Positions 8,254 to 16,882 of a DNA stretch of 64,000 nt are shown one piece after another; positions within the stretch are counted from its first letter, which is position 1; every line of letters begins with the position of its first letter. The notes under the pieces were generated by a model that saw only the letters and a list, made by a program, of their open reading frames with translations, was not told the DNA's origin and did not search any database. The position numbers and the translations under genes are program-made. This DNA is from an uncultured Hungatella sp. (GTDB lineage: Bacteria; Bacillota; Clostridia; Lachnospirales; Lachnospiraceae): contig CATLBR010000001.1 in the NCBI GenBank assembly GCA_949879795.1, positions 124,001 to 188,000 of the forward strand. The letters are read 5' to 3'.

Positions 8254-10541
8254 TACGTTTAACAGGACACGGGGTATTTCTGGACAGCAGATTCCAAGTC
8301 ATGGACTGTCCGGCCGACGGAGAGTCGGTGGCCGACGGACGTACCCGGACCATGGCGTACAGGATTTTGAAAAGCCACAATCAGTCCGGGGATATGGAGA
8401 ATCTGCAGCTGAAATTTGACGCTCTGGTATCTCCGGACAATAACTATGTGAGTATCTTGCAGACAGCCAGGGCCAGCGGCATGGAGAAGTTCCCTGTGCC
8501 CTATGTGCTTTCCAACTGTCACCATACCTTGTGCGCCGTAGGGGGGACCATCAATGAGGACGACCATGTGTTTGGCCTGGGCAATGCCAAAAAGTACGGC
8601 GGAATCTTTGTTCCCCCCTACAGGGCAGTGCTGCACCAGTATATGAGGGAGATGATGGCCGGCTGCGGCTGCATGATCCTGGGTTCTGACAGCCATACCC
8701 GCTACGGCGCTCTGGGAACCATGGGAATCGGGGAAGGCGGAGGGGAAGTGGCAAAGCAGCTTCTGGGCCAAGCCTACGCCGTCTCCTGTCCCCAGGTTCT
8801 GGCGGTGAAATTGACAGGGAGGCCCCGGCCGGGTGTAGGGCCTCAGGATGTGGCCCTGGCCCTGATAGGAGCCACCTTCAAAAACCAGTTTAACAAGAAC
8901 AAGATTCTGGAGTTTGTGGGTCAGGGAGTCCACGATCTCACCGTGGAATACCGTATGGGCATCGATGTGATGACCACAGAAAGCGGCGCCCTCTCCAGTA
9001 TCTGGTGTACAGATGAAAAAACGGAGGAGTACCTGGCAGACCATGGCAGAGGGGACATGTACCGGAAGCTGAGGCCGGAGGCGGGGGCTTATTATGACGG
9101 GATGATCGAGATTGATCTGTCGCAGGTGGAATGTATGATTGCTCTGCCGTTTCATCCCAGCAACGCTATGCCCATCAGGGAGTTTAAAGAGCGCATGCAG
9201 GAGCTTTTGAAGAGCGTGGAAGAGGAAGGACAGAAGATCAAAGGGCAGAGGGGAAAGCCGTTTTCGGTCATGTCCCATATGAGAGACGGAGAGTTCTATG
9301 TGGATCAGGCCCTGGTCAGCGGCTGCAGCGGCGGACTTTTTGAAAATATTGTGGCAGTGGCCGATATTATGAAGGGCTTTGCCATTCCGGGAGACGGCCT
9401 GAACCTTGGGGTGAATCCGGCCAGCATGCCTGTGATGGCGGACCTTATGGCTCAGGGGATTGCCGGTGAGCTGGCAGTCGCGGGAGTGACGCTGCGGCCG
9501 TGTATCTGCGGCCCCTGCTTTGGGGTTACGGACGTTCCGGCTGACAATCAGATCAGCATCCGCCACATGACCCGCAATTATCCCAACCGGGAAGGCAGCA
9601 AGCCGGGCCAGGGACAGATGGCAGCGTCCTGCCTTATGGATGCCCGGTCTATAGCGGCCACGGTGAGAAACGGCGGCAGGCTTACGGCGGCCACGGAGCT
9701 GGAGGGCGTGGAGTACAGGAACCTGCGCCATCATTTTGATCCGGTTATCTACGAGAAGCAGGTGTTTGACGGCTGGGGAAAAGGTGATCTGTCACAGGAA
9801 CTGGTCATGGGGCCCAATATTGCGGACTGGCCGGAGATGGCTCCCCTGGGCAGGCATTTGCTTTTGAAGGTGTCCGGCGCCTATGAAGGCTCCATCACCA
9901 CAGATGAGCTGACGCCCTCCGGGGAAGTTTCTTCTTTCCGCTCCAACCCTGAAAAGATCGCAGACTACACCATGGTCAGCAGGGACAGCAAGTTTGTGAG
10001 CAGGGCCAAGGCCGTAAGGACCCTGGAAGAAGAAAGGCAGAGGGAGGGGCGCATCGCCAGTGACCCCCAGGCCTCCCGGGTTCTCCAGGCGCTGTGTGAC
10101 ATGGCAGATTGTCAGGCCCTGGATGTGCGCATAGGCAGCCTCCTGGTGGGGGAACAGATCGGAGACGGTTCTTCCAGGGAGCAGGCGGCCAGCAGCCAGA
10201 AGGTGCTGGGAGGCTTTGGGAATCTGGCAAGGGAGTACGCCACCAAGAGGTACCGGTCCAACTTGATCAACTGGGGGATTCTGCCTCTCAGGACAGAGGA
10301 GCCTCTGGCTCTTCGCGAGGGGGACTATGTGTGGATCCAGGATGTGAGGAGAGTGATCCAGGCGGGAGAAGACAGGGTGGAACTGGAGATTCTAAAGTGC
10401 CACGAGGACGGTTCGGTGGCGGAAGGCGGAAAACTTGCCTGCACTATGGACAGCCTGACAGACGAGGAGCGCAGGATCCTTCTGGCAGGATGCCTGATTA
10501 ATTATTACAGAGAGCAGCAGGAGGGGAGGAGAGTCGAATGA
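8250..10541 (+). CDS. YbhJ-like aconitase-family hydratase
   Basis: 763 residues, close in length and organisation to E. coli YbhJ, an aconitase-superfamily hydratase of unproven substrate. Cluster cysteines are C359 in SGCSGG, and C420 and C423 in CICGPC. SDSHTRYG is the active-site counterpart, and GDGSSREQAASS lies in the C-terminal swivel domain. The protein is more diverged from true aconitase than the gene before it. It is joined to both neighbours by ATGA overlaps (8250-8253 and 10538-10541), so the three proteins are probably made in fixed ratio. E. coli keeps ybhH (PrpF family), ybhI (carboxylate transporter) and ybhJ together with a LysR gene. The same four functions occur here, plus an aldolase and a dehydrogenase. 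Confidence 0.82.
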   Translation: MIRLTGHGVFLDSRFQVMDCPADGESVADGRTRTMAYRILKSHNQSGDMENLQLKFDALVSPDNNYVSILQTARASGMEKFPVPYVLSNCHHTLCAVGGTINEDDHVFGLGNAKKYGGIFVPPYRAVLHQYMREMMAGCGCMILGSDSHTRYGALGTMGIGEGGGEVAKQLLGQAYAVSCPQVLAVKLTGRPRPGVGPQDVALALIGATFKNQFNKNKILEFVGQGVHDLTVEYRMGIDVMTTESGALSSIWCTDEKTEEYLADHGRGDMYRKLRPEAGAYYDGMIEIDLSQVECMIALPFHPSNAMPIREFKERMQELLKSVEEEGQKIKGQRGKPFSVMSHMRDGEFYVDQALVSGCSGGLFENIVAVADIMKGFAIPGDGLNLGVNPASMPVMADLMAQGIAGELAVAGVTLRPCICGPCFGVTDVPADNQISIRHMTRNYPNREGSKPGQGQMAASCLMDARSIAATVRNGGRLTAATELEGVEYRNLRHHFDPVIYEKQVFDGWGKGDLSQELVMGPNIADWPEMAPLGRHLLLKVSGAYEGSITTDELTPSGEVSSFRSNPEKIADYTMVSRDSKFVSRAKAVRTLEEERQREGRIASDPQASRVLQALCDMADCQALDVRIGSLLVGEQIGDGSSREQAASSQKVLGGFGNLAREYATKRYRSNLINWGILPLRTEEPLALREGDYVWIQDVRRVIQAGEDRVELEILKCHEDGSVAEGGKLACTMDSLTDEERRILLAGCLINYYREQQEGRRVE

Positions 10542-11680
10542 GGAAATTCAGGACTGTGTTTATGAGGGGAGGTACCAGCAAGGGCTGTATGTTTTGCAGG
10601 GAGGATCTTCCCGAGGACAGATCCCAGTGGGACAGTATCTTCCTTCAGGCCATGGGAGATCCGGATCCCAAGCAGATCGACGGCCTGGGCGGCACGGTTT
10701 CTTCCAACAACAAGATTGTGATTGTCTGGAAGAGCCAGGAGCAGGACGTGGATGTGGAGTATCTGGTGGGACAGGTGATCGTAGGCAAGAGCCAGGTGGA
10801 TTACAAGTCAAACTGCGGGAATATGACTGCGGCGGTGGGGCCGTTTGCGGTGGAGGAGGGGATGGTGGATATAGTAGAACCCATTACTACCGTGAGACTG
10901 CTGAACCGAAACACAGACAAGCATATCGATGTGACGGTTCCCATCGATCCGGAGACCCATACCTTTGCGGCCGAGGGAGACTGCTCCATCGCGGGAGTTG
11001 ACGGCACGGCGGCAGAGCTGAAGGTGAACTTTTTAAACCCTGCGGGGGCCAAGACGGGAAAACTGCTTCCCACAGGAAAAGTGATGGACGTTTTGGAGAT
11101 CCCGGGATTCGGGGAGGTAGAGGCGACGATTCTGGATGTGTCCAATCCTATGGTCCTGGTCAGAGCCGAGGATATAGGCATGACGGGGACGGAGCTTCCG
11201 GAGGAGGTGAACGGAAATAAGGAAATTTGTGATCTTCTGGAAAAGATCCGGGGGAAGGCGGCCTGTATCATGGGATTTGCCCGGGATCTGGAGGACGCTG
11301 CGGCCAATTCTCCCGCAGTGCCCAAGGTTGGCTTTATCACCACGCCGAAAACCTACAAGGATATCGCAGGACAGACGGTGAAGGCGGAGGAGATGGATCT
11401 GTGTGCCCGGGTGATCTCTGTGTTTAAATGTCACAAGGCATGTCCCCTTACCTCTTCCAGCGCCATCTCGGTGGCGGCTTTTCTGAAAGGTTCCGTGGTG
11501 GAGAAGACCGCGGGGAGCGTGAGAGAGGGGCAGGAGACGGTGAGAATCGGACACCCCAGCGGTGTGATGACTATGGTTCCCCAGCTTGTCATTGAGGGAG
11601 ACGAAATCCTGCTTCCCGGCGTGGCGGTGCAGAGAACGGCCAGGCGCATTATGGAGGGGACTTTGTATATACGCAGATAA
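10538..11680 (+). CDS. PrpF-family isomerase/tautomerase
   Basis: 380 residues of the PrpF family (diaminopimelate-epimerase-like fold). It opens with RTVFMRGGTSKGCMF, has GLGGTVSSNNKIVI and the catalytic-loop NCGNMTAAVGPFAVEEG around residue 90-110, and ends with RTARRIMEGTLY. Characterised members are 2-methylaconitate cis-trans isomerase (PrpF) and 4-oxalomesaconate tautomerase (GalD); E. coli YbhH is also in the family. These enzymes move a double bond or a proton in unsaturated tricarboxylates and so supply the isomer that an aconitase can hydrate. With two hydratases and an RraA-type aldolase alongside, a route over an aconitate-like or oxalomesaconate-like intermediate is suggested. 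No prpB, prpC or prpD is present, so this is not a standard methylcitrate operon. Confidence 0.87.
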   Translation: MRKFRTVFMRGGTSKGCMFCREDLPEDRSQWDSIFLQAMGDPDPKQIDGLGGTVSSNNKIVIVWKSQEQDVDVEYLVGQVIVGKSQVDYKSNCGNMTAAVGPFAVEEGMVDIVEPITTVRLLNRNTDKHIDVTVPIDPETHTFAAEGDCSIAGVDGTAAELKVNFLNPAGAKTGKLLPTGKVMDVLEIPGFGEVEATILDVSNPMVLVRAEDIGMTGTELPEEVNGNKEICDLLEKIRGKAACIMGFARDLEDAAANSPAVPKVGFITTPKTYKDIAGQTVKAEEMDLCARVISVFKCHKACPLTSSSAISVAAFLKGSVVEKTAGSVREGQETVRIGHPSGVMTMVPQLVIEGDEILLPGVAVQRTARRIMEGTLYIRR

Positions 11681-11728
11681 ATGGTGATTGAAGACAGCGA
11701 AGCAGAATAAAGAGAGGAGTGGTTTGTG

Positions 11729-12895
11729 ATGCGCGAGGAGATAAGAAAGGCCCAGGAGAAGTTTGGGGAGCTGATCGAGTCTGAGTACGGACGGATTGAG
11801 CGGATGAAGGCGGACAGGGAGATCACGGATTTTGGCAAACTTGAGAAGATCGTGATTGGAGTGCTGCCGGGGGACGGGATCGGACCCATTATCATGAAGG
11901 AGGCGCTGAGGGTGCTGCACAACCTTCTCCAGCCGGAGATTCAGGCGGGGAAGGTGGAGATCCGGGAGATTCCCGGGATGACCATAGAGAACCGGGCGGC
12001 AAAGCTGCAGTCTCTGCCGGATGAGGTGTTCGAGGAGATCAAGAAGTGCAATGTGCTGATCAAAGGGCCCATGGTTACGCCCAGGGCCGGGGAGCCGTGG
12101 CCCAACCTGGTGTCGGCCAACAGTCTGCTTCGCCGCGGGCTGGAGCTGTTCGCGGCGGTCCGTCCCATCAGGATCTCCCATAAGAACATTGACTGGACGT
12201 TTTTCAGGGAGAACATTGAAGGGGAGTATATCTGGGGCAACAAGGGGATCCAGGTAAATGAGGATCTGGCCGTGGATTTTAAGGTGCAGACGAGACAGGG
12301 CTCCGAGAGGATCGCCAGGATGGCCTTCGACTATGCCAGGAAGAACGGAAAGAAGAATGTGACCATCGTCACCAAGGCAAATATTGTGAAACTGGCCGAC
12401 GGGAATTTTATCAAGGCGGTTCGAAAAGTAGGGGAAGAATATCCGGATATCCAGATCCAGGAGCGGCTGGTGGACGCCATGTGCGCCAAGATGCTGGATC
12501 CCGAGTTTAACAAGGGGATAGAGGTCATTGTCCTGCCCAATCTGTACGGAGATATCGTGACGGATGTGGCGGCGGAACATCAGGGAGGACTGGGAACCGC
12601 GTCCTCGTCCAACCTTGGAAATAAGTATGCCATGTTCGAGGCGATTCATGGTACGGCTCCGTTCCTGATCAATCACGGAAGGGGCGATTACGCGGACCCC
12701 TGTTCCCTGATTCGGGCAGCGGGGATGCTCATGGCCCACATCGGCTACGGCGACCGGAAGGCCGTTCTGGATGAGGCCCTGGATATCTGTACCGTCACGG
12801 AACGGAAAAAGGTGGTAACCACCGATAGGGACGGGGCGACGGCGGCGGAATTTACAGATTATCTGCTGGAAACTATTGATAGATTGAAGAAATAA
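11729..12895 (+). CDS. isocitrate/isopropylmalate dehydrogenase-family enzyme
   Basis: 388 residues of the decarboxylating beta-hydroxyacid dehydrogenase family. Visible are GVLPGDGIGP (about residue 50), the substrate-binding FRENIEGEY, KANIVKLADGNF with the catalytic lysine, PNLYGDIVTDVAAE with the metal-binding aspartates, and FEAIHGTAP of the cofactor pocket. The family oxidises and decarboxylates isocitrate, isopropylmalate, tartrate or homoisocitrate. The N-terminus is about 45 residues longer than a minimal isopropylmalate dehydrogenase. It lies about 45 bases downstream of the PrpF-like gene and 24 bases upstream of the carrier, so it may decarboxylate the hydroxyacid that the hydratases produce. 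ATG at 11729 is preferred, preceded by GAGGAG; GTG at 11726 is a possible alternative. Confidence 0.85.
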   Translation: MREEIRKAQEKFGELIESEYGRIERMKADREITDFGKLEKIVIGVLPGDGIGPIIMKEALRVLHNLLQPEIQAGKVEIREIPGMTIENRAAKLQSLPDEVFEEIKKCNVLIKGPMVTPRAGEPWPNLVSANSLLRRGLELFAAVRPIRISHKNIDWTFFRENIEGEYIWGNKGIQVNEDLAVDFKVQTRQGSERIARMAFDYARKNGKKNVTIVTKANIVKLADGNFIKAVRKVGEEYPDIQIQERLVDAMCAKMLDPEFNKGIEVIVLPNLYGDIVTDVAAEHQGGLGTASSSNLGNKYAMFEAIHGTAPFLINHGRGDYADPCSLIRAAGMLMAHIGYGDRKAVLDEALDICTVTERKKVVTTDRDGATAAEFTDYLLETIDRLKK

Positions 12896-12919
12896 ATTTG
12901 CGAAGAGGAGGGAATTGTT

Positions 12920-14230
12920 ATGGCGGCAAATGGAGAGAAGAAAACGTTTCACCTTGGCGGGCTTCCCTGGTGGCAGGCGGCTGCGGCCATTGTACTTTGC
13001 GGAATAGCGATGTACTGGGGAATACAGTCCAGCAGTATCACAGGCACCTTGTGTTCCTGTTTTGCCCTGGCGGTTGTGCTGTATGAGCTGGGGGAGCGCC
13101 TTCCTGTGTGGAACAGCTACATAGGCGGCGGGCTCTTGATGGCGTTTTTTGGGGTTGCACTTCTCAAATATTTCAACATGGTTCCGGAAAAAACCATCGA
13201 CAGCATCAACTTCATTATCTCCGGCGATGAGGTGAATCTGCTGGAACTGTACATCGTGTTTCTGATTGTGGGTTCCGTTCTGTCTCTGGACAAGGACATT
13301 CTTTTAAAGTCCTGTGTCGGATATATCCCGGCGATCCTGGGCGGACTGGTGGCAGCTTCGGTTCTGGGTGTTGTAGCGGGGCTGATCTTCGGGGTGAATC
13401 CCACCACCACCATCATGAAGTATGTGCTTCCCATCATGGGCGGCGGCAACGGGGCGGGGGCGGTTCCCCTGAGCAATATCTATGAGACCATCACCGGGGA
13501 CGCGGCAGCCAATTTCTACGGGTTTGCCATTATTATTTTGACCATCGGAAATATTTTCGCCATCATCGGTTCGGCGACCTTAAACACCGTCGGCAAGAAA
13601 TTTCCGAAAATGACCGGAGACAAGAAGACGCTGGTTCGGGGCGGGGAGAATATCGCCCGGGACGACGCCAAGATAAAGACCAACATGCAGGACATGTTGG
13701 GGGCCATGGTGATCGCCTGCGGCTGCTACAGCGTGGGGCGCATTATGAGCAAGAAGATTCTTCCCACTATCGCGGGGGCGTCCATTCACGCCTACGCCTA
13801 CATGATCATCTTCGTGGTGATTCTGGCGGCCACAGGCCTGATTCCCGCCAGCGTGCGGGCCGGGGCCAAGCGGCTTCAGTCTTTCTGGACAGGGGTTATG
13901 GGAATGGTGATCATGGTAGGCATGGGAGCTGACTTTGACATCGCGGAGCTGTTTACCGTCATGACGCCGGGCAATGTGGTGATGGCCCTTATGATCGTCA
14001 TCGGAGCCATCATAGGAGCCGGCGGCGTAGGGTATCTGGTAGGCTTCTATCCGGTGGACGCAGCCGTGACGGCAGGTCTCTGTATGGCTAACCGGGGCGG
14101 TTCCGGCGACCTGGCCTGCTTAGGCGCCGCCGACCGTATGGAACTGATGGCCTACGCGCAGCTCTCCTCCCGTCTGGGCGGCGGCATCGTGCTGATCATC
14201 GCTTCCTTCCTGTTCTCCTTCTGGCTGTAA
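12920..14230 (+). CDS. 2-hydroxycarboxylate transporter (CitS/CitN family)
   Basis: 436 residues, very hydrophobic, with about 11 predicted membrane spans. It has the two hallmark loops of the 2-hydroxycarboxylate transporter family: GGGNGAGAVPLSNIY in the middle, and ANRGGSGDLACLGAADRM close to the C-terminus, followed by ELMAYAQLSSRLGGGIVL. Known members carry citrate, malate or lactate with sodium ions or protons, or in exchange. It lies at the end of the enzyme operon with GGAGGG upstream of ATG 12920, so it most probably imports the operon's substrate. The C-terminal arginine of the LGAADRMEL segment corresponds to the substrate-carboxylate-binding arginine known in CitS. Confidence 0.92.
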   Translation: MAANGEKKTFHLGGLPWWQAAAAIVLCGIAMYWGIQSSSITGTLCSCFALAVVLYELGERLPVWNSYIGGGLLMAFFGVALLKYFNMVPEKTIDSINFIISGDEVNLLELYIVFLIVGSVLSLDKDILLKSCVGYIPAILGGLVAASVLGVVAGLIFGVNPTTTIMKYVLPIMGGGNGAGAVPLSNIYETITGDAAANFYGFAIIILTIGNIFAIIGSATLNTVGKKFPKMTGDKKTLVRGGENIARDDAKIKTNMQDMLGAMVIACGCYSVGRIMSKKILPTIAGASIHAYAYMIIFVVILAATGLIPASVRAGAKRLQSFWTGVMGMVIMVGMGADFDIAELFTVMTPGNVVMALMIVIGAIIGAGGVGYLVGFYPVDAAVTAGLCMANRGGSGDLACLGAADRMELMAYAQLSSRLGGGIVLIIASFLFSFWL

Positions 14231-14245
14231 GTCTGAAACCAAGTT

Positions 14246-15073
14246 ATGATCGGATATTTCAGAAGGCAGAACAACCTGTTTATGGCCTGGGGCGCTGTGG
14301 GAGTTCTCCTGGCGCTGACCCCCTTCTATATAAAATGGCTGCCGGCACAGGAATTTTATATGAAAGCCTTCTATGTTGCCCTTCCCGCTTTCCTGGGAGT
14401 GGTTGCGGGGCGTGTGTTCTCTTCCTGGTGGGCCGCCAGGAAGCTGAGGCAGATGGACCTGCTTTTATATGAGCAGGAGGAGCCGGAAGAATTTATCCGT
14501 GTATTTGCTCCTCTTGTGAGGAGAGCTCCTGTGAATACCATTGAGTATGTGAACGGCTGTGTAAAGCTGGCTTATGCCTGCGAGGCCATGGGCCGGTTTG
14601 AGGAAAGTCTGCTTTGGCTTCAGGATGTAAAGCCGGAGCAGCTTCAGCTTCACGGGCTGGCGGCCAGAGCTCTTGTGGCAAACCAGAGGGCCAGAGATTA
14701 TCTGCTTCTGGGAGACACACAGCAGGCGGGTATCTGTCTGGCGGAGCTGAGAGAACTTTGGGAGACGGCAGACGGGAGGGCTCCGGCCCTGGCTTCCGGT
14801 CTGAAAGAATGTGTCCGTCTGGTGCAGGTGTGGCTGGATTTCCTCACGGGGGAGGACCAGGATGAGGCGTATATCTCTGAGGAGATGGAACTGGCAAAGA
14901 ACAGGATCTACAGGGCAGAGATGGGGCTGCTCCTTGCGAGGATGAAGATGGTCAAGGGGGACAGAGAAGAATCAGAGAGGCTGCTTGTGGAGCTGACAGA
15001 GATGAAGGACGTGTTTTACACGGGAAGAGAAGCGGCAAGGCTTCTGGGCCGGCTGAGAGACAGGGAAAACTGA
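14246..15073 (+). CDS. membrane-anchored helical-repeat protein of unknown function
   Basis: 275 residues. Two hydrophobic segments near the N-terminus (about residues 12-28 and 41-58) form a hairpin anchor. The rest is a soluble, Leu/Ala/Glu-rich helical domain with TPR-like spacing, for example the ALVANQRARDYLLLGDTQQA region and the C-terminal KMVKGDREESERLLVEL. I do not recognise a named family. It begins 15 bases after the transporter, with no strong ribosome site, and is the last gene before a strong terminator, so it is co-transcribed with the carboxylate operon. A scaffolding or sensing role is possible, but nothing in the sequence shows it. Confidence 0.65.
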   Translation: MIGYFRRQNNLFMAWGAVGVLLALTPFYIKWLPAQEFYMKAFYVALPAFLGVVAGRVFSSWWAARKLRQMDLLLYEQEEPEEFIRVFAPLVRRAPVNTIEYVNGCVKLAYACEAMGRFEESLLWLQDVKPEQLQLHGLAARALVANQRARDYLLLGDTQQAGICLAELRELWETADGRAPALASGLKECVRLVQVWLDFLTGEDQDEAYISEEMELAKNRIYRAEMGLLLARMKMVKGDREESERLLVELTEMKDVFYTGREAARLLGRLRDREN

Positions 15074-15079
15074 GCAGCG

Positions 15080-15123
15080 GCAGGGCAAGAGAGGGATAGT
15101 TTTTCCTCTTGCCCTGCTTTTTT
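15080..15123. terminator. Rho-independent terminator between convergent operons
   Basis: A GC-rich stem, GCAGGGCAAGAGAGG (15080-15094) with CCTCTTGCCCTGC (15105-15117), followed by six T residues. It ends the tricarboxylate operon. The A-rich flank on the other side is weak, so use by the minus-strand operon is less certain. Confidence 0.9.
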
Positions 15124-15176
15124 CATCAGAACTGTCAGAACTCAGAGGGAAACTGCAGATTCGCCGGGCTGTTTTG

Positions 15177-15680
15177 TCAAATACATGCCTCAACGGGCAC
15201 CTTGATCACGATCTTTCTGATGTACGCCGCAGCATCTCCTGCCTGCACACCTGGAATGTGAATATCCCAAGGAAAGTAAACCGCGTATGTGCCAGCAGTA
15301 AAGCGGATTGTCCCCTCTGGTGCATTGGGATTTGGTGCGTAAAACAGAACATCCCTTGATTCGATCAGATCCTCGGTGACGACGTTTGTACCGTCATCGT
15401 CATAGTACACCGCAGATTCCGGGCCACCGGCGGCTAAAAACTGGACATCAATATATTTGCGGTGGATCTCCGGGCGAATCTGATTCTTTGGGGCTGTATC
15501 CTGATCAATTACCTGCAAAATCATAGGCACTTCACCCAGCTCGATGGGAAACTTCCCCACTATATGTGTGATTAATTCGTTCTGGTGATCCCTCAAATAA
15601 TGAAGCGCCAGGTTGATGGGCCTCGCCAGAACAGCTGCCTGATTCTCAAAAAATTCATTATTAATATTTCCGTAAATCAT
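15177..15680 (-). CDS. YhcH/YjgK/YiaL (EbgC-type) cupin-like protein
   Basis: 167 residues matching the DUF386 family (YhcH/YjgK/YiaL; beta-galactosidase beta subunit EbgC). The family pattern EIHRKYIDVQFLAAG lies in the middle, with VYYDDDG, FYAPNPNAPEG and the C-terminal KIVIKVPVE. These small beta-sandwich proteins bind a metal and act as sugar mutarotases or isomerases; YhcH is tied to sialic acid use and YiaL to 2,3-diketogulonate use. It is the last gene of a seven-gene minus-strand sugar operon, with AAGGAGG before ATG 15680. A role in processing the sugar or sugar acid brought in by the ABC transporter is likely, but the substrate cannot be read from the sequence. Confidence 0.88.
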   Translation of the reverse strand: MIYGNINNEFFENQAAVLARPINLALHYLRDHQNELITHIVGKFPIELGEVPMILQVIDQDTAPKNQIRPEIHRKYIDVQFLAAGGPESAVYYDDDGTNVVTEDLIESRDVLFYAPNPNAPEGTIRFTAGTYAVYFPWDIHIPGVQAGDAAAYIRKIVIKVPVEACI

Positions 15681-15713
15681 AATATATCCTCCTTCAGATT
15701 GTTTTCCGAGGCA

Positions 15714-16871
15714 TTATCTGCCTACATCACGGCCAAGAGAAATTTCTGTTTTTTTGAAATTTTCAACGCTGGTTGTCTTTTGGTGGAATTTGGGCATGTG
15801 GCTTAAGACACCCTCTTTCTTATAAAAATCATCGTCATCAGAAATCGGGAGCACAACCCTTTTCCTCAGCACGCTGGCTTTATAAATCGCGGTGATTATC
15901 TCAAGGGTCTTTCTTCCCTCTTGTCCGTCTGTCATAAGTTCTTCCTTTCCCAGGATTGCCATCAGCATATTGCGGATATGTGCGGGATGCCCCTCCAGAT
16001 CAAGAGCGGGAATTGACTTATAAAGTTTGTCAATTCTTGCCTCATATTCTGTATATTCTGCCCGATATCCGTTTGGAAGCGCGTAATCAGCTTTCGGATT
16101 CCATGGGATATTCAGCTTTGCCTTTTCTGTCTGAAAGATCATTTCCTGCTCTTCGCCATGGTCCACGATGGAGGAGACAATATGTGCCAGTAAATCAGGG
16201 TATTCCAGAATTGCCACCCCCACATCCTCCACCTCAGAATTGCTGTGGGCAACATTTTTTATAACCGACGTCACAGCGGATGGCATTCCCAGCATCCAGA
16301 TCATCAGGTCAATGTGGTGTACTGTCTGGCTTGTAAAGCATCCGCCGCCTTCTTTTTCCCAGGTTCCCCGCCACCAAAGATCATGGTAATGCTCTCCCCG
16401 CCACCAAAGAGAGTTGATCATCACATGTTTTACCTTGCCCGCTGTTTCATCCTTGATCAGCTGGCGGATTCTCTTCATGGGAGTTTTAAAACGGTTTTGG
16501 CATACAACACTGAGAAGTTTTTTATTTTTCTCGGCCGCTTTCAGCATCATGTCGCACTCCTCCAGAGAGGCTGCCATGGGTTTCTCCACCAGAACATGAC
16601 AGCCTGCGTTCAGCGCTTTGGCTGATGCTTCTGCGTGCAGGGCAGGGGGCAGGCATATGGATACCAAATCTATTTTTTCCTCCTGCAGGACATCCTCCAT
16701 GGTTTTATAAGATTTCGCGTGTTCCAATCCTTTCCTGCAGATAATGTCCTTTGCTTTGTCCTGGTAAATGTCGGCAATTGCTTTTATGCGGCAGATATCC
16801 GGAAACATCAAAAAGGAATCTGCATGCACCTCAGCGATATCCCCGGCGCCTATGATTGCTATATTGATCAT
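15714..16871 (-). CDS. Gfo/Idh/MocA-family oxidoreductase
   Basis: 385 residues. The N-terminal Rossmann motif is IAIIGAGDIAEVHADSF, followed by the family's LVEKPMAASLEECD (catalytic EKP lysine around residue 96) and, later, GGGCFTSQTVHHIDLMIWMLG with the conserved HxxD. Members oxidise or reduce hydroxyls on sugars, inositols and sugar acids with NAD(P). It lies between a broken zinc-type dehydrogenase and the YhcH gene in the sugar operon. With an aldo-keto reductase in the same operon, the pathway appears to contain successive redox steps at different carbons. Confidence 0.9.
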   Translation of the reverse strand: MINIAIIGAGDIAEVHADSFLMFPDICRIKAIADIYQDKAKDIICRKGLEHAKSYKTMEDVLQEEKIDLVSICLPPALHAEASAKALNAGCHVLVEKPMAASLEECDMMLKAAEKNKKLLSVVCQNRFKTPMKRIRQLIKDETAGKVKHVMINSLWWRGEHYHDLWWRGTWEKEGGGCFTSQTVHHIDLMIWMLGMPSAVTSVIKNVAHSNSEVEDVGVAILEYPDLLAHIVSSIVDHGEEQEMIFQTEKAKLNIPWNPKADYALPNGYRAEYTEYEARIDKLYKSIPALDLEGHPAHIRNMLMAILGKEELMTDGQEGRKTLEIITAIYKASVLRKRVVLPISDDDDFYKKEGVLSHMPKFHQKTTSVENFKKTEISLGRDVGR

Positions 16872-16882
16872 CTATATTCTCC

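Noticed and set aside
8259-9734. A 491-codon minus-strand frame opposite the YbhJ-like gene
   Set aside because: It is a shadow of the plus-strand gene, with no start context and no domain.
11033-12952. A long antisense open frame (639 codons, minus strand) opposite the PrpF-like and dehydrogenase genes
   Set aside because: It is a by-product of GC-rich codon use in the real genes. It has no ribosome site and no recognisable protein motif, while the plus-strand genes are clear.
5567-14230. Methylcitrate cycle operon
   Set aside because: PrpF and aconitase relatives are present, but methylcitrate synthase, methylisocitrate lyase and PrpD are missing, and a 2-hydroxycarboxylate carrier is included.
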